Shown here: positions 63,842-64,000 of the stretch, one piece after another
How positions within the stretch are numbered: position 1 is the first letter of the stretch
How the letters are laid out: the number at the start of each line of letters is the position of its first letter
From: Trichobilharzia szidati
Lineage: Eukaryota; Platyhelminthes; Trematoda; Strigeidida; Schistosomatidae
DNA length: 64,000 nt
Direction: 5' to 3'
NCBI GenBank assembly: GCA_944472155.2
Contig: OX235274.1
Location: forward strand, 34,532,052-34,596,051
Notes under the pieces: generated by a model
Told to the model about the DNA's origin: nothing
What the model saw: only the letters and a program-made list of their open reading frames with translations
The model's database searches: none
Made by a program: the position numbers and the translations under genes

Positions 63842-64000
63842 GAGGGGTAGAATTCACAGAAACAAGTGTATGCATGCTACTGAACATCAATTTCTTTTCC
63901 CTCGGTTCTTCTACTCCATATTGGTTGGTCTACGGAAGTCAAGCAAATTAAGTGTAATGTGTTGTACAATAAGATCGAAAACCGATCTAGACTGTTTATC

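Overview
The window looks like repeat-saturated nuclear DNA of a schistosome-type trematode (blood fluke). It is AT-rich, carries (TAA)n-tailed LINE 3' ends, and contains relatives of the schistosome S-alpha (Sm-alpha) hammerhead SINE, SR2-like RTE LINEs, Penelope-like elements (PLEs) and a Merlin DNA transposon. This assignment is inference from element types; the species cannot be fixed by reading. I found no convincing host protein gene, rRNA or genuine tRNA. The longest open frames all belong to mobile elements.

Layout. 0.3-3.3 kb: an S-alpha foldback pair and two PLE remnants. 3.9-5.4 kb: a PLE split by a 640-bp Merlin-type MITE with an exact 8-bp target duplication and a telomere-like hexamer tract. 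5.7-14 kb: RTE fragments on both strands, including an RT pseudogene at 10.5-12 kb, and tRNA-derived SINEs. 14.4-19.1 kb: more S-alpha and three PLE remnants. 19.4-20.1 kb: a near-perfect 330-bp-arm palindrome. 20.5-23.1 kb: an inverted pair of PLE tails, one of them split by a 5'-truncated CR1/Jockey-like LINE whose RT frame has one stop, just before YADD. 23.3-29.2 kb: RTE fragments, one holding a solo LTR. 29.9-31.9 kb: the best-preserved hammerhead SINE, followed by a PLE. 32-45 kb: a patchwork of SINEs, RTE tails and internally duplicated blocks. 45.3-46.5 kb: a complete Merlin transposon. 47.4-50.1 kb: SINEs and an inverted PLE. 50.7-57.9 kb: RTE pieces and two more solo LTRs. 58-60.9 kb: two PLEs, one with well-preserved RT and GIY-YIG frames. 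61-64 kb: an inverted repeat, an unexplained block and a SINE.

How the elements interact. RTE LINEs probably supply retrotransposition to SINE family B, which ends in an RTE-like tail. PLEs here occur as tail fragments and inverted pairs, and two have hammerhead-like 3' tails. SINE family A carries its own hammerhead core and can be present as more than one unit length. The Merlin element is the likely source of movement for the MITE. Nested insertions with target duplications, and matching copies lacking the insert, give a partial order of events.

Most interesting points: a Merlin element with intact TIRs, an 8-bp target duplication and a DDE transposase whose frame is restored by removing a 28-nt GT-AG mini-intron; and a second tRNA-derived SINE family, distinct from S-alpha, whose hammerhead core is intact in some copies while every readable S-alpha copy here has lost the core C3. 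Fragment boundaries are by eye, typically within 10-40 bases unless target duplications fix them.
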